Shown here piece by piece: positions 35,960 to 46,656 of a stretch of DNA of 64,000 nt. Source of the stretch: Enhydrobacter sp. (GTDB taxonomy: Bacteria; Pseudomonadota; Alphaproteobacteria; Reyranellales; Reyranellaceae). Under the pieces are notes generated by a model. It searched no databases. It had not been told where the DNA came from and was given only the letters and a program-made list of their open reading frames with translations. Location of the stretch: contig NZ_CP126889.1 of the NCBI RefSeq assembly GCF_030246845.1, forward strand, positions 1,550,001-1,614,000, read 5' to 3'. Within the stretch, counting starts at the first letter, position 1. The number at the start of each line of letters is the position of its first letter. Position numbers and translations under genes: made by a program.

Positions 35960-37189
35960 ATGGACCAGCAACGCTCTATTCCGATTTCCCGCCGTGCGGT
36001 TCTCGCCGGCGGCACCGCGCTCGCCACCGGCGCGCTCGCCAGCCCGGCAATCGTTCGCGCACAGCCGGCACCGGTCAAGGTCGGGCTCATCCACCCGGTG
36101 ACAGGCTTCGTCGCCTATAACGGCCAGCAAAGCCGGCTCGGCGCCACCATGGCGATCGACGACGTGAACAAGGCGGGCGGCGTCAAGGCGATGGGCGGCG
36201 CCAAGCTCGAGGCGCTGCTGGGCGACAGCCAGTCCAAGGTCGAGGTCGGCGTGAGCGAGGTCGAGAAGATGCACGAGCAGGGCGTGGCCGCCTATATCGG
36301 CTGCTTCCAGAGCCCGGTCGGCATCGCCGCCAGCCAGGCCGCGGCGAAGTACAACACGCCGTTCCTGATCGATGTCGGCGCATCGGACCTGCTGGTGACG
36401 CGCGGGCTGAAGAACGTTTTCCGTCTCAAGCCCGGCTTCGGCGTCTGCGTCGACCAGGGCATGGCGGCGCTCGATACCCTCAACAAGGGCGCCAACAACG
36501 TGGCCAAGAGCGCGGTGATCGTCCACGAATCGGGCGAGTTCGGCACCGGCACGGCCAAGCTTCTGTCGGGCAAGCTGCCGTCGATCGGCATCCAGGTAAA
36601 AGAGGTGATCTCGCACGACAATCCGACGCGCAATTTCGACAATATCGCGCTGCGCATCCGCTCGGTCGCGCCCGATCTCGTGATGATGTCGAACTACCAG
36701 AACGAATACGTCCTGCTCGCGCGCACACTCTTCCAGCAGAAGGTCAACCTCGCGGGCTTCTATTCGTTCCTGGGCGGCGGCTTCAACTACAAGTTCGTCA
36801 AGGAGATGCCCGACGTCTCGCAGTACATGATGGACACCAATCACTGGTTCAACCCGAAGTCGGAAAAGGCGCAGGCGCTCAAGAAGCGCGTCGAGGCGAC
36901 CAAGGTGCTGTTTACCTATGAGCTCTATCTCAGCTACTCGGTGGTGATGCTGCTGGCCGACGCGCTCGAGCATGCAGGCTCCGCCGACAACGAGAAGCTG
37001 CTGGCGGCACTCTCGGCCTCGACCTTCAAGGCCGAGCTCATGCCCTACGGCCCGACCAGGTTCGTCAACGGCCAGAACCAGGGCGGCCGCGCGATGACGC
37101 TACAGTCGCTGAAGGGCGACATCGAGGTGATCGCGCCGGCGGAATTCGCGTCGGCCAAGGCGGTGTTTCCGCGGCCAAAGTTCACGTGA
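35960..37189 (+). CDS. Liv-type ABC importer, substrate-binding protein
   Basis: This is a 409-residue periplasmic protein with a twin-arginine-like signal (ISRRAVLAGGTALATGALA). The mature part is a type I periplasmic binding protein (VKVGLIHPVTGFVAYNGQQ, AYIGCFQSPVGIAASQAAA, VHESGEFGTGTAK). This family binds branched-chain amino acids, amides, urea or aromatic acids. Following the two allantoinase-like genes, the ligand is more likely a nitrogen-rich cyclic compound than an amino acid. Confidence 0.9.
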   Translation: MDQQRSIPISRRAVLAGGTALATGALASPAIVRAQPAPVKVGLIHPVTGFVAYNGQQSRLGATMAIDDVNKAGGVKAMGGAKLEALLGDSQSKVEVGVSEVEKMHEQGVAAYIGCFQSPVGIAASQAAAKYNTPFLIDVGASDLLVTRGLKNVFRLKPGFGVCVDQGMAALDTLNKGANNVAKSAVIVHESGEFGTGTAKLLSGKLPSIGIQVKEVISHDNPTRNFDNIALRIRSVAPDLVMMSNYQNEYVLLARTLFQQKVNLAGFYSFLGGGFNYKFVKEMPDVSQYMMDTNHWFNPKSEKAQALKKRVEATKVLFTYELYLSYSVVMLLADALEHAGSADNEKLLAALSASTFKAELMPYGPTRFVNGQNQGGRAMTLQSLKGDIEVIAPAEFASAKAVFPRPKFT

Positions 37190-37205
37190 CGGTGCACCGA
37201 ACGGC

Positions 37206-38078
37206 GTGCTCGATCCGGGGATCCTCTTCGCCGGCGTGCTGAACGGGCTGCTCGCCGGCGGCATCTATGTGCTGGTGGCCGTGGGGCTGACGCTGATTTA
37301 CGGCGTTCTGCACATCATCAATTTCGCCCATGGCAGCCTCCTGATGCTCGCCATGTATGCCGTCTTCTTCCTGTGGCGGCTCTCGGGGCTCGATCCCTAT
37401 GCCGCCCTGCCGATCGTGATCGGCGCCGCCTTCGTCTTTGGCTACCTCCTCTACCGGCTGGTGATCGGCCGCCTCAGCCACGGTCGCGACGAGAACATCC
37501 TTCTGATCACGCTCGGCGTCTCGATCGTGGTCGACAATGTCGCCCTTCTCCTCTTCGGCGGCGACACGCAGACGGTCACGACACCCTACGCTTCGGCCTT
37601 CGTCCGGCTGGGCGACGCCTTCCTGCCCTTGCCCAAGATCATCTCCTTCGTCGCCGCCCTCCTGGTCTGCGCGGTGCTGGGCGTTTTCCTGGCGAGGAGC
37701 GACACGGGCAAGGCAATCCGAGCGGTTGCCCGCGAGCGGCAGGGGGCGCGGCTTGTCGGCATCGACGTCGACAATATCTTCGCCCTCTCCTACGGCATCG
37801 GCATTGCCTGCCTTGGCGCCGCCGCCTGCCTTCTGATGCCGACCTACTACGTGACGCCGAGCTCGGGCCATGCGTTCGTGCTGGTCGCCTTCACCATCGT
37901 CGTGCTGGGCGGCATGGGCAGCTTCGCCGGCGCAGCCATTGGCGGCCTGATCATCGGGGTGGTCGAATCGCTGGGTGGCCTTCTGCTGGGCGAGCAGCTC
38001 GGCCAGATCGGCATCTCGGCCATCTTCATCCTGATCCTGCTGCTGAAGCCCTCCGGCCTGTTCGGGGCCCGCCAATGA
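37206..38078 (+). CDS. livH: Liv-type ABC importer, permease (LivH family)
   Basis: This is a 290-residue inner-membrane permease with about eight helices. The N-terminal GVLNGLLAGGIYVLVAVGLT, IINFAHGSLLML and central GGMGSFAGAAIGGLIIG are LivH hallmarks. It uses a GTG start and ends by overlapping the next start codon. Confidence 0.92.
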   Translation: MLDPGILFAGVLNGLLAGGIYVLVAVGLTLIYGVLHIINFAHGSLLMLAMYAVFFLWRLSGLDPYAALPIVIGAAFVFGYLLYRLVIGRLSHGRDENILLITLGVSIVVDNVALLLFGGDTQTVTTPYASAFVRLGDAFLPLPKIISFVAALLVCAVLGVFLARSDTGKAIRAVARERQGARLVGIDVDNIFALSYGIGIACLGAAACLLMPTYYVTPSSGHAFVLVAFTIVVLGGMGSFAGAAIGGLIIGVVESLGGLLLGEQLGQIGISAIFILILLLKPSGLFGARQ

Positions 38079-39037
38079 CGCGGCAGGATCTTTTGCCGGC
38101 TCTCGCGCTCGCGGCGGCGATCGTCCTGCCGCTGGTCGCGCCGGGCTACCTCGTCGACATCGGCATGCTGGTGTTCTTCCTCGCCTTCATAGGCCAGTCC
38201 TGGAACATCAGCGGCGGCTTCGCCGGCCAGACCTCGTTCGGTCACGCCGTGTTCTTCGGCACCGGCGCGTACACCTCGACCATCCTGCAGATCACCTTCG
38301 GCTGGAACGCCTGGCTCGCCTGGCCTGCCGCCATGCTGGCGGGGGCGATCGTCGGCTGGATCATCGCGGTTCTGTCCTTTCGTGCCGGGTTGCGCGGTTC
38401 GTATTTCGCCCTGATCACTCTCGCCTTCGCCGAGGCGTTCCGCATCCTCGCCAATTCGGTCTCCTTCACCCATGCCGGCCTCGGCATGCTGATCAAGGCC
38501 GATCAGCGGGCAGCCAACTTCCAGTTCAGGGATCCGATCTGGTTCTATTATCTCGCGCTTGCCCTCTGCATCGTCTCGCTGCTGATCGCCTGGCGGTTGA
38601 CGCGCGGGCGTTTCGGTGCCCGGCTGGTTGCCGTGCGCGAGAACGAGGATGCGGCACGCGCGCTCGGCATCGACGTCTTTGCCGAGAAGGTGAAGGCGCT
38701 CACGCTCTCCGGCGCCATCGCCGCCGCGGGCGGCACGTTCTATGCGCAGAAGTACCTCTACATCGATCCCAACATCGCCTTCGGCGTCGACAAGTCGATC
38801 GAGATGCTGCTGGTCACGATGGTGGGCGGCGCCGGCACGATCTTCGGGCCGCTGCTGGGCGCGCTGGCGCTCACCGGAATCAACGAGGCGACCCGCGCGC
38901 TGGCGAGCGTCCTTCCCGCCCTGAAGAACGTCCAGCCTCTCAGCCTGGTCGTCTACGGCGTCATGCTGATCCTGATCGTCGGCCGCCTGCCCGACGGGCT
39001 TGCCCGTCTTTACCAGCGGATCCACCGCAATGCTTGA
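38075..39037 (+). CDS. livM: Liv-type ABC importer, permease (LivM family)
   Basis: This is a 320-residue permease. GGFAGQTSFGHAVFFGTGAY, the EAA-like loop region (ALGIDVFAEKVKALTLSGAIA) and GGAGTIFGPLLGAL are typical of LivM. Its ATG overlaps the livH TGA (ATGA). It pairs with LivH to form the channel. Confidence 0.93.
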   Translation: MTRQDLLPALALAAAIVLPLVAPGYLVDIGMLVFFLAFIGQSWNISGGFAGQTSFGHAVFFGTGAYTSTILQITFGWNAWLAWPAAMLAGAIVGWIIAVLSFRAGLRGSYFALITLAFAEAFRILANSVSFTHAGLGMLIKADQRAANFQFRDPIWFYYLALALCIVSLLIAWRLTRGRFGARLVAVRENEDAARALGIDVFAEKVKALTLSGAIAAAGGTFYAQKYLYIDPNIAFGVDKSIEMLLVTMVGGAGTIFGPLLGALALTGINEATRALASVLPALKNVQPLSLVVYGVMLILIVGRLPDGLARLYQRIHRNA

Positions 39038-39750
39038 GGCGAGCGGCATCAGCAAGTCGTTCGGCGGCTTGAGGGCGGTCGACGGCGCCTCGCTCGACGT
39101 GCAGCCGGGCGAGATCGTGGCGCTGATCGGCCCCAATGGCGCCGGCAAGACGACGCTGTTCGCCACCCTGGCCGGCTTCCACCATCCCGATGCCGGCCGC
39201 ATCGTCTTCGACGGCCGCGACATCGGCGGCGAGCCGCCGCACCGCATCTGCGCCGCCGGCATGGTCCGCACTTTCCAGATCACGCAGCCCTTCGCGAAGA
39301 TCAGCGTCCGCGAGAACCTGATGGTGGGGGCCTATCTGCGTGTCGCCGACCGCGGCGAGGCGCGCCGCCGGGCCGAAGCCGTCGCGACGCAGGTCGGCAT
39401 GGCCGGCCAGCTCGACCGGCTGGGCGCCGATCTCACCGTCGCCGGCCGCAAGCGGCTGGAGCTGGCGCGCGCCCTCGCCACCGGCCCGCGCCTCTTGCTG
39501 CTCGACGAGGTCATGGCGGGCCTCAATCCGACCGAGATCGCCGAGATCGTGGAAGTCATCCGAGCGATCCGGACCTCCGGTGTCACCATCCTGCTGATCG
39601 AGCACGTGATGCAGGCCGTCACCTCGCTGGCCGACAGGGTCTATGTCCTGAACCAGGGCCGCATGATCGCCGAGGGCACGCCGGCAGAGATCGCCGGCAA
39701 TCCCGCCGTGGTGGAGGCCTATCTCGGCCATGGCGCCGCCGAGGTGCTGC

Positions 39751-39758
<8 letters not shown>
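39030..39758 (+). CDS. livG: Liv-type ABC importer, ATPase (LivG family)
   Basis: This is a 242-residue ATPase with Walker A GPNGAGKTT (near 37), Q-loop TFQITQPF, a degenerate signature LTVAGRKRLELARAL, Walker B LLLLDEVMAGL and the switch His in IEHVM. The usual LSGGQ is replaced by VAGRK, as in other LivG proteins (which often read LxxGxxK). It overlaps livM by eight bases. Confidence 0.93.
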
Positions 39759-40445
<687 letters not shown>

Positions 40446-40452
<7 letters not shown>

Positions 40453-41492
40453 GGGGTGCTCCGTCGCACCGTCTTGCCGAAGCGCCGCCGAAAATCGGGC
40501 AAGGCGTTCTCGAACGGCAGCGCGGTCGCCTCGTAGACGCCGCGCGCCACGGCGCGCGCCAGACAGTCGGCGGCGGCAGCGCCGATCTCCGTCAAAGCCG
40601 GCGGCTCGCCGGCCGGACCCAGCGCCGCATCGGCCCGCGCCGTCGAGACGGCGAACACCGTATCGCCGTCGTTGGGTGCATGGATCGGTCGCAGAGCGCG
40701 GGCCAGCCCGTCGTTCGCCATGACCGCCAGCCGCTTGCACTCCGACTTGGTGAGGCTGGCATCGGTCGCGACCATGGCGATGGTCGTTGCCGTCGCCCCA
40801 ACCGGCTGGCCCTTGAAGCGTATCGCGAGATCGGGCTCGGTCAGCTTCGCGGGCCAGCCATAGCCGCCGAATTCCCGGCCCTGTTCGTAGGGCGCCGCCC
40901 AGAAGTGTGGGCCCTCGCCGATCGTGGCCGAGCCCACGGCGTTCACAGCCGCCAGTGCGCCCACGATGAAGCCCTGCTTGGTGCGCTGACTGGCCGAGCC
41001 GAGGCCGCCCTTCAGGTTCGCCGTGGTGCCGCCATAGCCCGCGCCGACGGTGCCGAGGGCGAAATCCACGGCGGCCGCAAGCGCCGCGTCCCGGCCGAGA
41101 TCCCAGTACGGCGGCCGGCGCTTGACCGGCTGCGTCAGCCAGGCCTTCTCGCCGCCGTTCATGAGGTCGAACAGGATGGCCTGCACGGCCACCGGCAGCG
41201 TGATGCCGCCGAAGGTGGCGCCGCGACCTTCCGCGCACAGCACCGCCGAGACGCCGCCCGCCGCGTCGAGCCCGTAGAGCGAGCCGCCGGACAGCACCAC
41301 GGCATCGATCACGGCGCGTGTCATCTCGGGCTCGAGCAACGTCACGGCCCGCGATCCCGGCGCGCCGCCCAGGGTCGCGACGCTCGCCGTCACGCTCTGG
41401 TCGAAGACGGCGACCGTGACGCCGGTCGCGGCGCGGGCATCGTGCGCATTGCCGACGCGCACGCCGGACACGTCCGTGATCAGGTTCCTCAC
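40446..41492 (-). CDS. P1 family (DmpA-like) aminopeptidase / amidase
   Basis: This is a 348-residue N-terminal-nucleophile hydrolase. The beginning NLITDVSGVRVGNAHD, the segment GGSLYGLDAAGGV and the autoprocessing region with Thr/Ser around MVATDASLTKSECKRLA fit the DmpA/BapA family, which cleaves itself before a Ser/Thr to give two chains. It uses a GTG start overlapping the SDR stop (GTGA). Such enzymes release N-terminal amino acids or open beta-peptide amides. It may process amides brought in by the neighbouring transporter. Confidence 0.88.
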
Positions 41493-42274
41493 GTCAGGAA
41501 CTCGCCGCCATTCACATGAATGGTCTGGCCGGTAACGAAGGTCCCTTGCGGTCCCACCAGCAGGCGCACCATCGCGGCAATCTCCTCCACCGTGCCGAAG
41601 CGCTTGAGCGGGATCGGCCGGTTGACGCGGTTGACCGGCGCCGGACCGGCCGACGCGCCGCGCACTGTGTCGATGGCGCCGGGCGAGAGCGCGTTGCAGG
41701 TGATGCGATGCGGCGCGAGCTCGACCGCGAGCGCGCGCATCAGCCCCTCGAGCCCGGCTTTGGAAGCCGAGACGTGGCAGCGGTTGGGCGTGCCGACATG
41801 CGTGGAAATTCCCGACAGCGCCACGATGGCGCCGCCCCGGCCCTTGGCGATCATCTGCGGAACGACGGCCTTGGTCAGCAGGAAGGCCCCGTCGAGGGCC
41901 ACCGACAGGATCTCGCGCCACTCCTCGAACGACATGTCGAGGAACGACGTCTGCCGGCGAAGCCCGGCGTTGCTCACGAGAATATCGACGCCGCCCAGCT
42001 TCTCGGCCTCGGCGGCAAGCCGCGACGGCACGGCGGGATCGGCGACGTCGCCCATTGCCGCCACCGCCTTTCCGCCGGCCGCCGCGATCTCGCCCACCGC
42101 AGCGTCGACCGCCTGCCTGTCGCTGCGCCCGTTCACCATGACGGTCGCGCCGTCACGAGCGAGCGCCAGCGCAATGGCCCGGCCGATGTTCCTGCCGGCG
42201 CCCGTCACGAGGGCCACTTTGCCTTGCAGGGGAAGGGCAAGGTTTCCCTCCCGGGCCGGCATCTCGTTTCCCAT
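41489..42274 (-). CDS. SDR-family oxidoreductase with catalytic Tyr replaced
   Basis: This is a 261-residue protein from the ATG at 42274. The Rossmann motif is TGAGRNIG and SNAG is present. The expected Y-S-A-S-K reads V-S-A-S-K (preceded by Cys-His), so the catalytic Tyr is absent while Lys remains. The C-terminal VTGQTIHVNGGEF is normal. Some SDR subgroups with HVSA(A/S)K are known to me, so this may be a natural variant rather than damage. It is translationally coupled to the downstream P1 peptidase. Confidence 0.88.
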   Translation of the reverse strand: MGNEMPAREGNLALPLQGKVALVTGAGRNIGRAIALALARDGATVMVNGRSDRQAVDAAVGEIAAAGGKAVAAMGDVADPAVPSRLAAEAEKLGGVDILVSNAGLRRQTSFLDMSFEEWREILSVALDGAFLLTKAVVPQMIAKGRGGAIVALSGISTHVGTPNRCHVSASKAGLEGLMRALAVELAPHRITCNALSPGAIDTVRGASAGPAPVNRVNRPIPLKRFGTVEEIAAMVRLLVGPQGTFVTGQTIHVNGGEFLT

Positions 42275-42325
42275 AGTCGCTATCCTTCGATGGAGCTGGC
42301 GCAAACGGCCGTCCGGGCCAATGTA

Positions 42326-42357
42326 GCAAAGGCCGGCCGGTTGTTCCTTGCCTTTGC
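42326..42357 (-). terminator. Candidate terminator hairpin
   Basis: GCAAAGGC and GCCTTTGC form an 8-bp perfect stem around a 16-nt loop, 28 bp after the stop of the minus-strand gene at 42386-42700. There is no long T run. Confidence 0.35.
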
Positions 42358-42385
42358 GACAGCGTCCCTGCGGTGCGGCCCTCGG

Positions 42386-42700
42386 CTAGCGCGACTCACG
42401 GTCCGGCTTCGGCGCCGGGAAGGGCTGCGCCTCGAGAAAACGGGCGGCATCGCGATAGACAAGATACGCGTCGCGGCACCGCCCATAGTCACGCACGCGA
42501 CCATCCAGAGCCATGATCAACTTCCGCCGCGTGGCTTCGGCGTAGGGCGACTGCCAGACGCCGGCGATCAGCTTGGCCTGCGCGACCATATGATAATCGG
42601 CGGCTATCGCCGCGGCCGTCTCGGCGCTGCGCCCATCGGCGACCGCATCTATCCTGCCGATGAACCCGGCGTTCACCGCATCCCCGTCATCCCCAAGCAT
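42386..42700 (-). CDS. Small hypothetical protein
   Basis: This is a 104-residue protein that I do not recognise. It is mostly helical and rich in Ala and Arg: AETAAAIAADYHMVAQAKLIAG is followed by SPYAEATRRKLIMALDGRVRDYGRCRDAYLVYRDA. It has no signal peptide or membrane helix. The ATG at 42700 is preceded by GGGGAGC, which supports it over a TTG five codons upstream. It could be a small regulator or accessory protein; no neighbour suggests a function. Confidence 0.5.
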   Translation of the reverse strand: MLGDDGDAVNAGFIGRIDAVADGRSAETAAAIAADYHMVAQAKLIAGVWQSPYAEATRRKLIMALDGRVRDYGRCRDAYLVYRDAARFLEAQPFPAPKPDRESR

Positions 42701-42845
42701 GCCCCAGCTCCCCAAGCGGGAGCGAGCATCGCCCAGTCTTGGCCGGGGTCAAATCAATGCGGATGCATGGGTGATCCGCAAAAGTGGCGGCAAAGGTCAC
42801 AGCCCTGCCGGGCCTTCAATGCTTACGCTTGCAAGGCTCGCATTT

Positions 42846-43721
42846 TCAGCTTTCTGTCTCCGTCGCCGTCATGTTAGAGGCGTGGCTGCCGTGACGGTGG
42901 GCGAAGACGCGCGTGAACTCGGCGCCCAGCAGGAAGATCTGCGCCGAGTAGTAGATCCAGACCAGAAGGATGATCAGGGCGCTCGCGGCGCCGTAGGACG
43001 AGGCCACGTTGCTCTGCCCGATATAGAAGGCGATGGCGTATTTGCCGCCCTCGAAGAGGATCGTCGAGGCGAGCGCACCGATACCGACATCGCGCCAGGC
43101 AATCTCCACATCCGGCAGCACCTTGAACATCGCCGCGAAGAGGCCGACGATCAGCAGCGCGGACATGACGATGTCTGTCGCCTGGAGCGCAAGCTCGGCG
43201 ACGGGAAAGACGGATCGGAGGTAGGACGACAGGCTCGCCAACGCCGCACTGGCAGCGAGCGAGACCATCAGCAGGAAGCCCGCCGTCACTACCAGACCGA
43301 GACTGACGAGGCGCGCACGCACCAGGCGCGAAAGCGCCGAGCGATCGGGTGTCGCCTTCCAGATGCGGTTCATCGCCGCCTGGACCTCACCGAATACGCC
43401 GGTCGTGGCGACGATCAGCACCGCGACGCCCACGATCGAGGCAATCACGCCGTCGCGCGGCCGGGCGGCGCTCTCGATCATGGCCTGCAGCGCTTCTGCC
43501 GCGCCATGTCCCATCAGGCCGCTGAGTTGGGTGACGATGGCGCCTTCCGCTGCTTCGCGGCCGAACGCGAGACCCGCGATCGCCACGACGACCAGTAGCA
43601 CCGGCGCAATGGAGAACAGCGTGAAATAGGCGATCGATGCGCCGCGGCTCAGCGCATCGTCGGCAATGAAGCCCTCGATCGTGTCCCGCAGCAGCAACCA
43701 TAGGAGGCGGATGCTCTTCAC
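42846..43721 (-). CDS. YihY/BrkB-family inner-membrane protein
   Basis: This is a 291-residue protein with about six membrane helices. The family pattern LSRGASIAYFTLFSIAPVLLV, the ATTGVFGEVQAAMNRIW segment and the C-terminal YGAASALIILLVWIYYSAQIFLLGAEF are clear. The function is not established in general; the old link to RNase BN is wrong for this family. A GTG at 43721 gives the usual start near VKSIRLLWLLLRDT; the ribosome binding site is weak, so the start is uncertain. Confidence 0.88.
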   Translation of the reverse strand: MKSIRLLWLLLRDTIEGFIADDALSRGASIAYFTLFSIAPVLLVVVAIAGLAFGREAAEGAIVTQLSGLMGHGAAEALQAMIESAARPRDGVIASIVGVAVLIVATTGVFGEVQAAMNRIWKATPDRSALSRLVRARLVSLGLVVTAGFLLMVSLAASAALASLSSYLRSVFPVAELALQATDIVMSALLIVGLFAAMFKVLPDVEIAWRDVGIGALASTILFEGGKYAIAFYIGQSNVASSYGAASALIILLVWIYYSAQIFLLGAEFTRVFAHRHGSHASNMTATETES

Positions 43722-43873
43722 ATCGCATCCGCATCGTCTGGCGTCAGGAAAGGCGGCCCGTCCATGCCGACTCAACACGCCCCGTGCGGGGTGGTTGCAG
43801 AGCCGGCGCCATCGGATTGGCAAGGAGCGAAAGGACCGTCATCTCCCGGGATGAGGCCGATGAACGTCCTCGC

Positions 43874-44302
43874 TCAACTGGCGACGATGTATGCCTTCAG
43901 CGCATCGGCCTCGACCTGCGTCTCGGTCAGGCGCGCCTTCACCACGTCGCCGATCGAGACCAGACCCAGCAGCTCGCCGTGGCGCATCACCGGCAGATGC
44001 CGGAAGCGGCCGCGCGTCATGGTGGCCATGACCTGCTCGATCGTGTCGTCGGGATCGCAGGTCACGACGTCGGTGGTCATGATCTCGCGTGCCGCCTTGT
44101 CCAGCGCCGCGGCACCGTGCTGGGCCATCGCGCGCACCAGATCCCGCTCCGAGACGACGCCGATCACCTCGTTGTCCTGGAGCACCAGCACCGAGCCGAC
44201 GCGGCGGGTGCTGAGCTGCTCGGCGACCTGGGCGACTGTCGCCTGCGGCGCGGCGCTGAAGACGTGACGACCTTTCTCGGCAAGGATGTCGGAAACGAAC
44301 AT
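43874..44302 (-). CDS. Tandem CBS-domain protein
   Basis: This is a 142-residue cytoplasmic protein made of two CBS domains (about 10-62 and 75-130). Motifs are [24 protein letters not shown] and [26 protein letters not shown] pairs bind adenosine nucleotides and act as energy sensors. The ATG at 44302 follows AAAGGGGAA, which favours it over a start six codons earlier. It is divergent from queC. Confidence 0.92.
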   Translation of the reverse strand: MFVSDILAEKGRHVFSAAPQATVAQVAEQLSTRRVGSVLVLQDNEVIGVVSERDLVRAMAQHGAAALDKAAREIMTTDVVTCDPDDTIEQVMATMTRGRFRHLPVMRHGELLGLVSIGDVVKARLTETQVEADALKAYIVAS

Positions 44303-44382
44303 GGCATTCCCCTTTCCCATTGGGTGACGGGCAATACGCGAACGCTATGGCGCCGCGAGAAGCGGCGGGTCATAAACGCCTT

Positions 44383-45090
44383 ATGGAGGACTCCCGCTCA
44401 GCTCTGGTGCTCTTCTCGGGCGGCCAGGATTCTACGACCTGCCTCGCCTGGGCGCTAGAACGGTTTCAGCATGTCGAGACGGTCGCCTTCGACTACCGGC
44501 AGAGGCATCGGATCGAGCTCGATCAGCGGCTCGTCGTGCTGGACGCGTTCCGTAACCGCTTCCCGCGGTGGACCGGCCGGCTGGGCGAGGATCACCTGGT
44601 CGACATGGCCGTCCTCGGGCAGATCAGCGAGACCTCGCTTACGCGCGACGTTGCCTTCGCCATGGAGAAGAGCGGGCTCCCCAACACCTTCGTGCCGGGC
44701 CGCAATCTGCTCTTCTTCACCTTCGCTGCCGCCATCGCCTGGCGGCGCAACATCCGCCACCTGGTCGGCGGCATGTGCGAGACCGACTATTCCGGCTATC
44801 CCGACTGCCGCGACAACACGGTGAAGGCGCTGCAAGTCGCGCTCGATCTCGGCATGGACAGGAACTTCGTCCTGCATACCCCGCTGATGTGGCTCGACAA
44901 GGCGGCGACCTGGGCGCTGGCCCAGCAGCTCGGAGGCCCGGCGCTGGTCGAGACGATCGTCGCCCACACCCACACCTGCTACCTTGGCGAGCGCGGACCG
45001 CGTCACCCTTGGGGACATGGCTGCGGTGCGTGCCCCGCCTGCCGCCTGCGCAAGCGCGGCTATGAACTGTGGGTGAAGGGGACCGCCTGA
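44383..45090 (+). CDS. queC: 7-cyano-7-deazaguanine synthase (QueC)
   Basis: This is a 235-residue enzyme of queuosine synthesis that converts 7-carboxy-7-deazaguanine to preQ0 with ATP and ammonia. The PP-loop motif [10 protein letters not shown] (11-20) binds ATP. The zinc site has four cysteines: one in HTCYLGERG and three in [15 protein letters not shown] near the C-terminus. [14 protein letters not shown] in the middle is also typical. The other queuosine genes are not in the window. Confidence 0.93.
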   Translation: MEDSRSALVLFSGGQDSTTCLAWALERFQHVETVAFDYRQRHRIELDQRLVVLDAFRNRFPRWTGRLGEDHLVDMAVLGQISETSLTRDVAFAMEKSGLPNTFVPGRNLLFFTFAAAIAWRRNIRHLVGGMCETDYSGYPDCRDNTVKALQVALDLGMDRNFVLHTPLMWLDKAATWALAQQLGGPALVETIVAHTHTCYLGERGPRHPWGHGCGACPACRLRKRGYELWVKGTA

Positions 45091-45115
45091 GAGTTGCTGA
45101 CGGGCGCTTGCCGCC

Positions 45116-45658
45116 TCACATGCCGCTCGCCAGCGCCTGCGCCATCTCGCGATGCGTCTTGACGCGGGGAAATTCGGTTCGCGCAAATCCCGATATGGCG
45201 CCGCTGGTGGCGCTGCTGCCGCTGCCCGCCTGGCTGTTGGAGTTCGCGGCATATTGCTGCTCGGCGTCGCTCAGCACCGCAAGCTGGGCATTGGCATAGG
45301 CGACGTCGAACTCGCGGCCCTGCAGGCCGTTCAGGCGCTGGAGAATGGCCGCCGTGCGAGGCGCCGCATTGGGATCGGGGGCATAGGAAACGCCGGCTTC
45401 CGTCCTGGCCTTGCGCAGGCGCGAGGCGGCATCGCTGTAATCGGCGATCATGCGGTCGGCGAAGCCTCGGACGTTGCTGTTGGTCGACCGCGCGAGGGCA
45501 AGCTTGCCGGCGCCGATCTCGAAGTCGTTCAACTGTTGGGCGTAGCCCACGAACCGGGAGTCCGGCAGCAGGTCGGCCGCCAGGGCGCTGGTCGTCTGAA
45601 AGGCCGGAAAGACGGCGAGGGCTCCCAGCAACAATGAGCGTCGAGCGACCGGCAGCAT
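45116..45658 (-). CDS. DUF4142-family exported protein
   Basis: This is a 180-residue protein with a signal peptide (SLLLGALAVFPAFQTTSALAA) and a helical, ferritin-like DUF4142 domain: FVGYAQQLNDFEIGAGKLAL, NVRGFADRMIADYSDAASRL and the C-terminal REMAQALA. A Ser/Gly-rich insert lies near 145. AAAGGAG precedes the ATG. It is periplasmic; its function is unknown, though the family is common in stress-related contexts of soil alphaproteobacteria. Confidence 0.82.
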   Translation of the reverse strand: MLPVARRSLLLGALAVFPAFQTTSALAADLLPDSRFVGYAQQLNDFEIGAGKLALARSTNSNVRGFADRMIADYSDAASRLRKARTEAGVSYAPDPNAAPRTAAILQRLNGLQGREFDVAYANAQLAVLSDAEQQYAANSNSQAGSGSSATSGAISGFARTEFPRVKTHREMAQALASGM

Positions 45659-45811
45659 GGCAGGCTCCTTTGCGGTGGATGCGGCGATAACGTCCGCCTG
45701 TCGCACCGGTTGCATTCGAGGGACACGCTCTCGACAGACTTGCCATGAGGCCGCGACGGCCTCTTAATCGCGCCGTCGCTCTCACGCGGCGACTTTTGGG
45801 GGGAGAGTCCA

Positions 45812-46639
45812 TTGATCAAGTCGATTTTGGCCGTGTCCGAAGGCGGTCCCGATGCCGCTATGTCCTTTCGCCTGGCAAGCCGCGTGGCCGGCATATTCGG
45901 CGGCGCCGTCGATGCATTGCACTTGCCGGTCGGCCTGACAGGCGGCGCCACGGGCCTGGCGATGAGCGGCGAGGCCATGCCGCTCGTGATGAATCTCGAC
46001 GACGAGCGCTTGGCCCAACGCAGCAAGGAAAGCGAGCGCGCCTACAAGGAGCTGGTGGCATCGATCAAGGGCGCCACGTTCACCGCCGCCGAGACCGGGA
46101 CACTGGACGCGATGGTGGCGATGGGCCGCTGCTCGGACATCGTGGTCATCGGCCGCCCCGGCACCGACCCCGAGAACGTCGCGCCGGCCACCGTCGAGGC
46201 CGCCTTATACGAGTGCGCCCGCGCCGTGATGGTGGCGCCGCCCGACGCCGGTGCCGGCGCTTTCGGCTCGATCGTCGTCGCCTGGAACGCGAGCTTCCAG
46301 GCTGCCCGCGCCATCGGGTACGCCCTGCCGTTCCTTTACAAGGCCGCCAAGGTCACCCTGCTGGTCATCGGCAGCAAGCCGGACGACGTGGGCGCCCGCT
46401 ATCTGGCGCGCAATCTCGGCCGGCAAGGCATCGAGGCGGCGGTCGACGCCATCGACCCGGGCGCGGTGTCCGCTCGCGCGCGCGGCCGCGCCCTGCTCGG
46501 CTACACGCAGGAAAAGGCGGCGGACCTTCTCGTGATGGGGGCCTATGGCCGCGGACAGATGCTGACCTTCCTGGGGCTGGGCGGCGCCACCGCCAAGGTG
46601 ATCTCCTCCTGCCCAGTGCCCCTCCTGATGGCGCATTGA
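45812..46639 (+). CDS. Universal stress protein (UspA family)
   Basis: This is a 275-residue protein with two Usp-fold halves. The start MIKSILAVSEGGPDAAMSF and the C-terminal DLLVMGAYGRGQ with SCPVPLLMAH match the family; the G-x2-G nucleotide loop is present only in the second half. It starts at a TTG with GGGGGAGA upstream. It is cytoplasmic and probably binds ATP. Confidence 0.88.
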   Translation: MIKSILAVSEGGPDAAMSFRLASRVAGIFGGAVDALHLPVGLTGGATGLAMSGEAMPLVMNLDDERLAQRSKESERAYKELVASIKGATFTAAETGTLDAMVAMGRCSDIVVIGRPGTDPENVAPATVEAALYECARAVMVAPPDAGAGAFGSIVVAWNASFQAARAIGYALPFLYKAAKVTLLVIGSKPDDVGARYLARNLGRQGIEAAVDAIDPGAVSARARGRALLGYTQEKAADLLVMGAYGRGQMLTFLGLGGATAKVISSCPVPLLMAH

Positions 46640-46656
46640 CTCGACCGTAGCGGATA

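Noticed and set aside
42740..42790. Short hairpin (GCGGAT / ATCCGC) after the YihY-family gene as a terminator
   Set aside because: A six-base stem with a nine-base loop and no T run is not convincing in GC-rich DNA.
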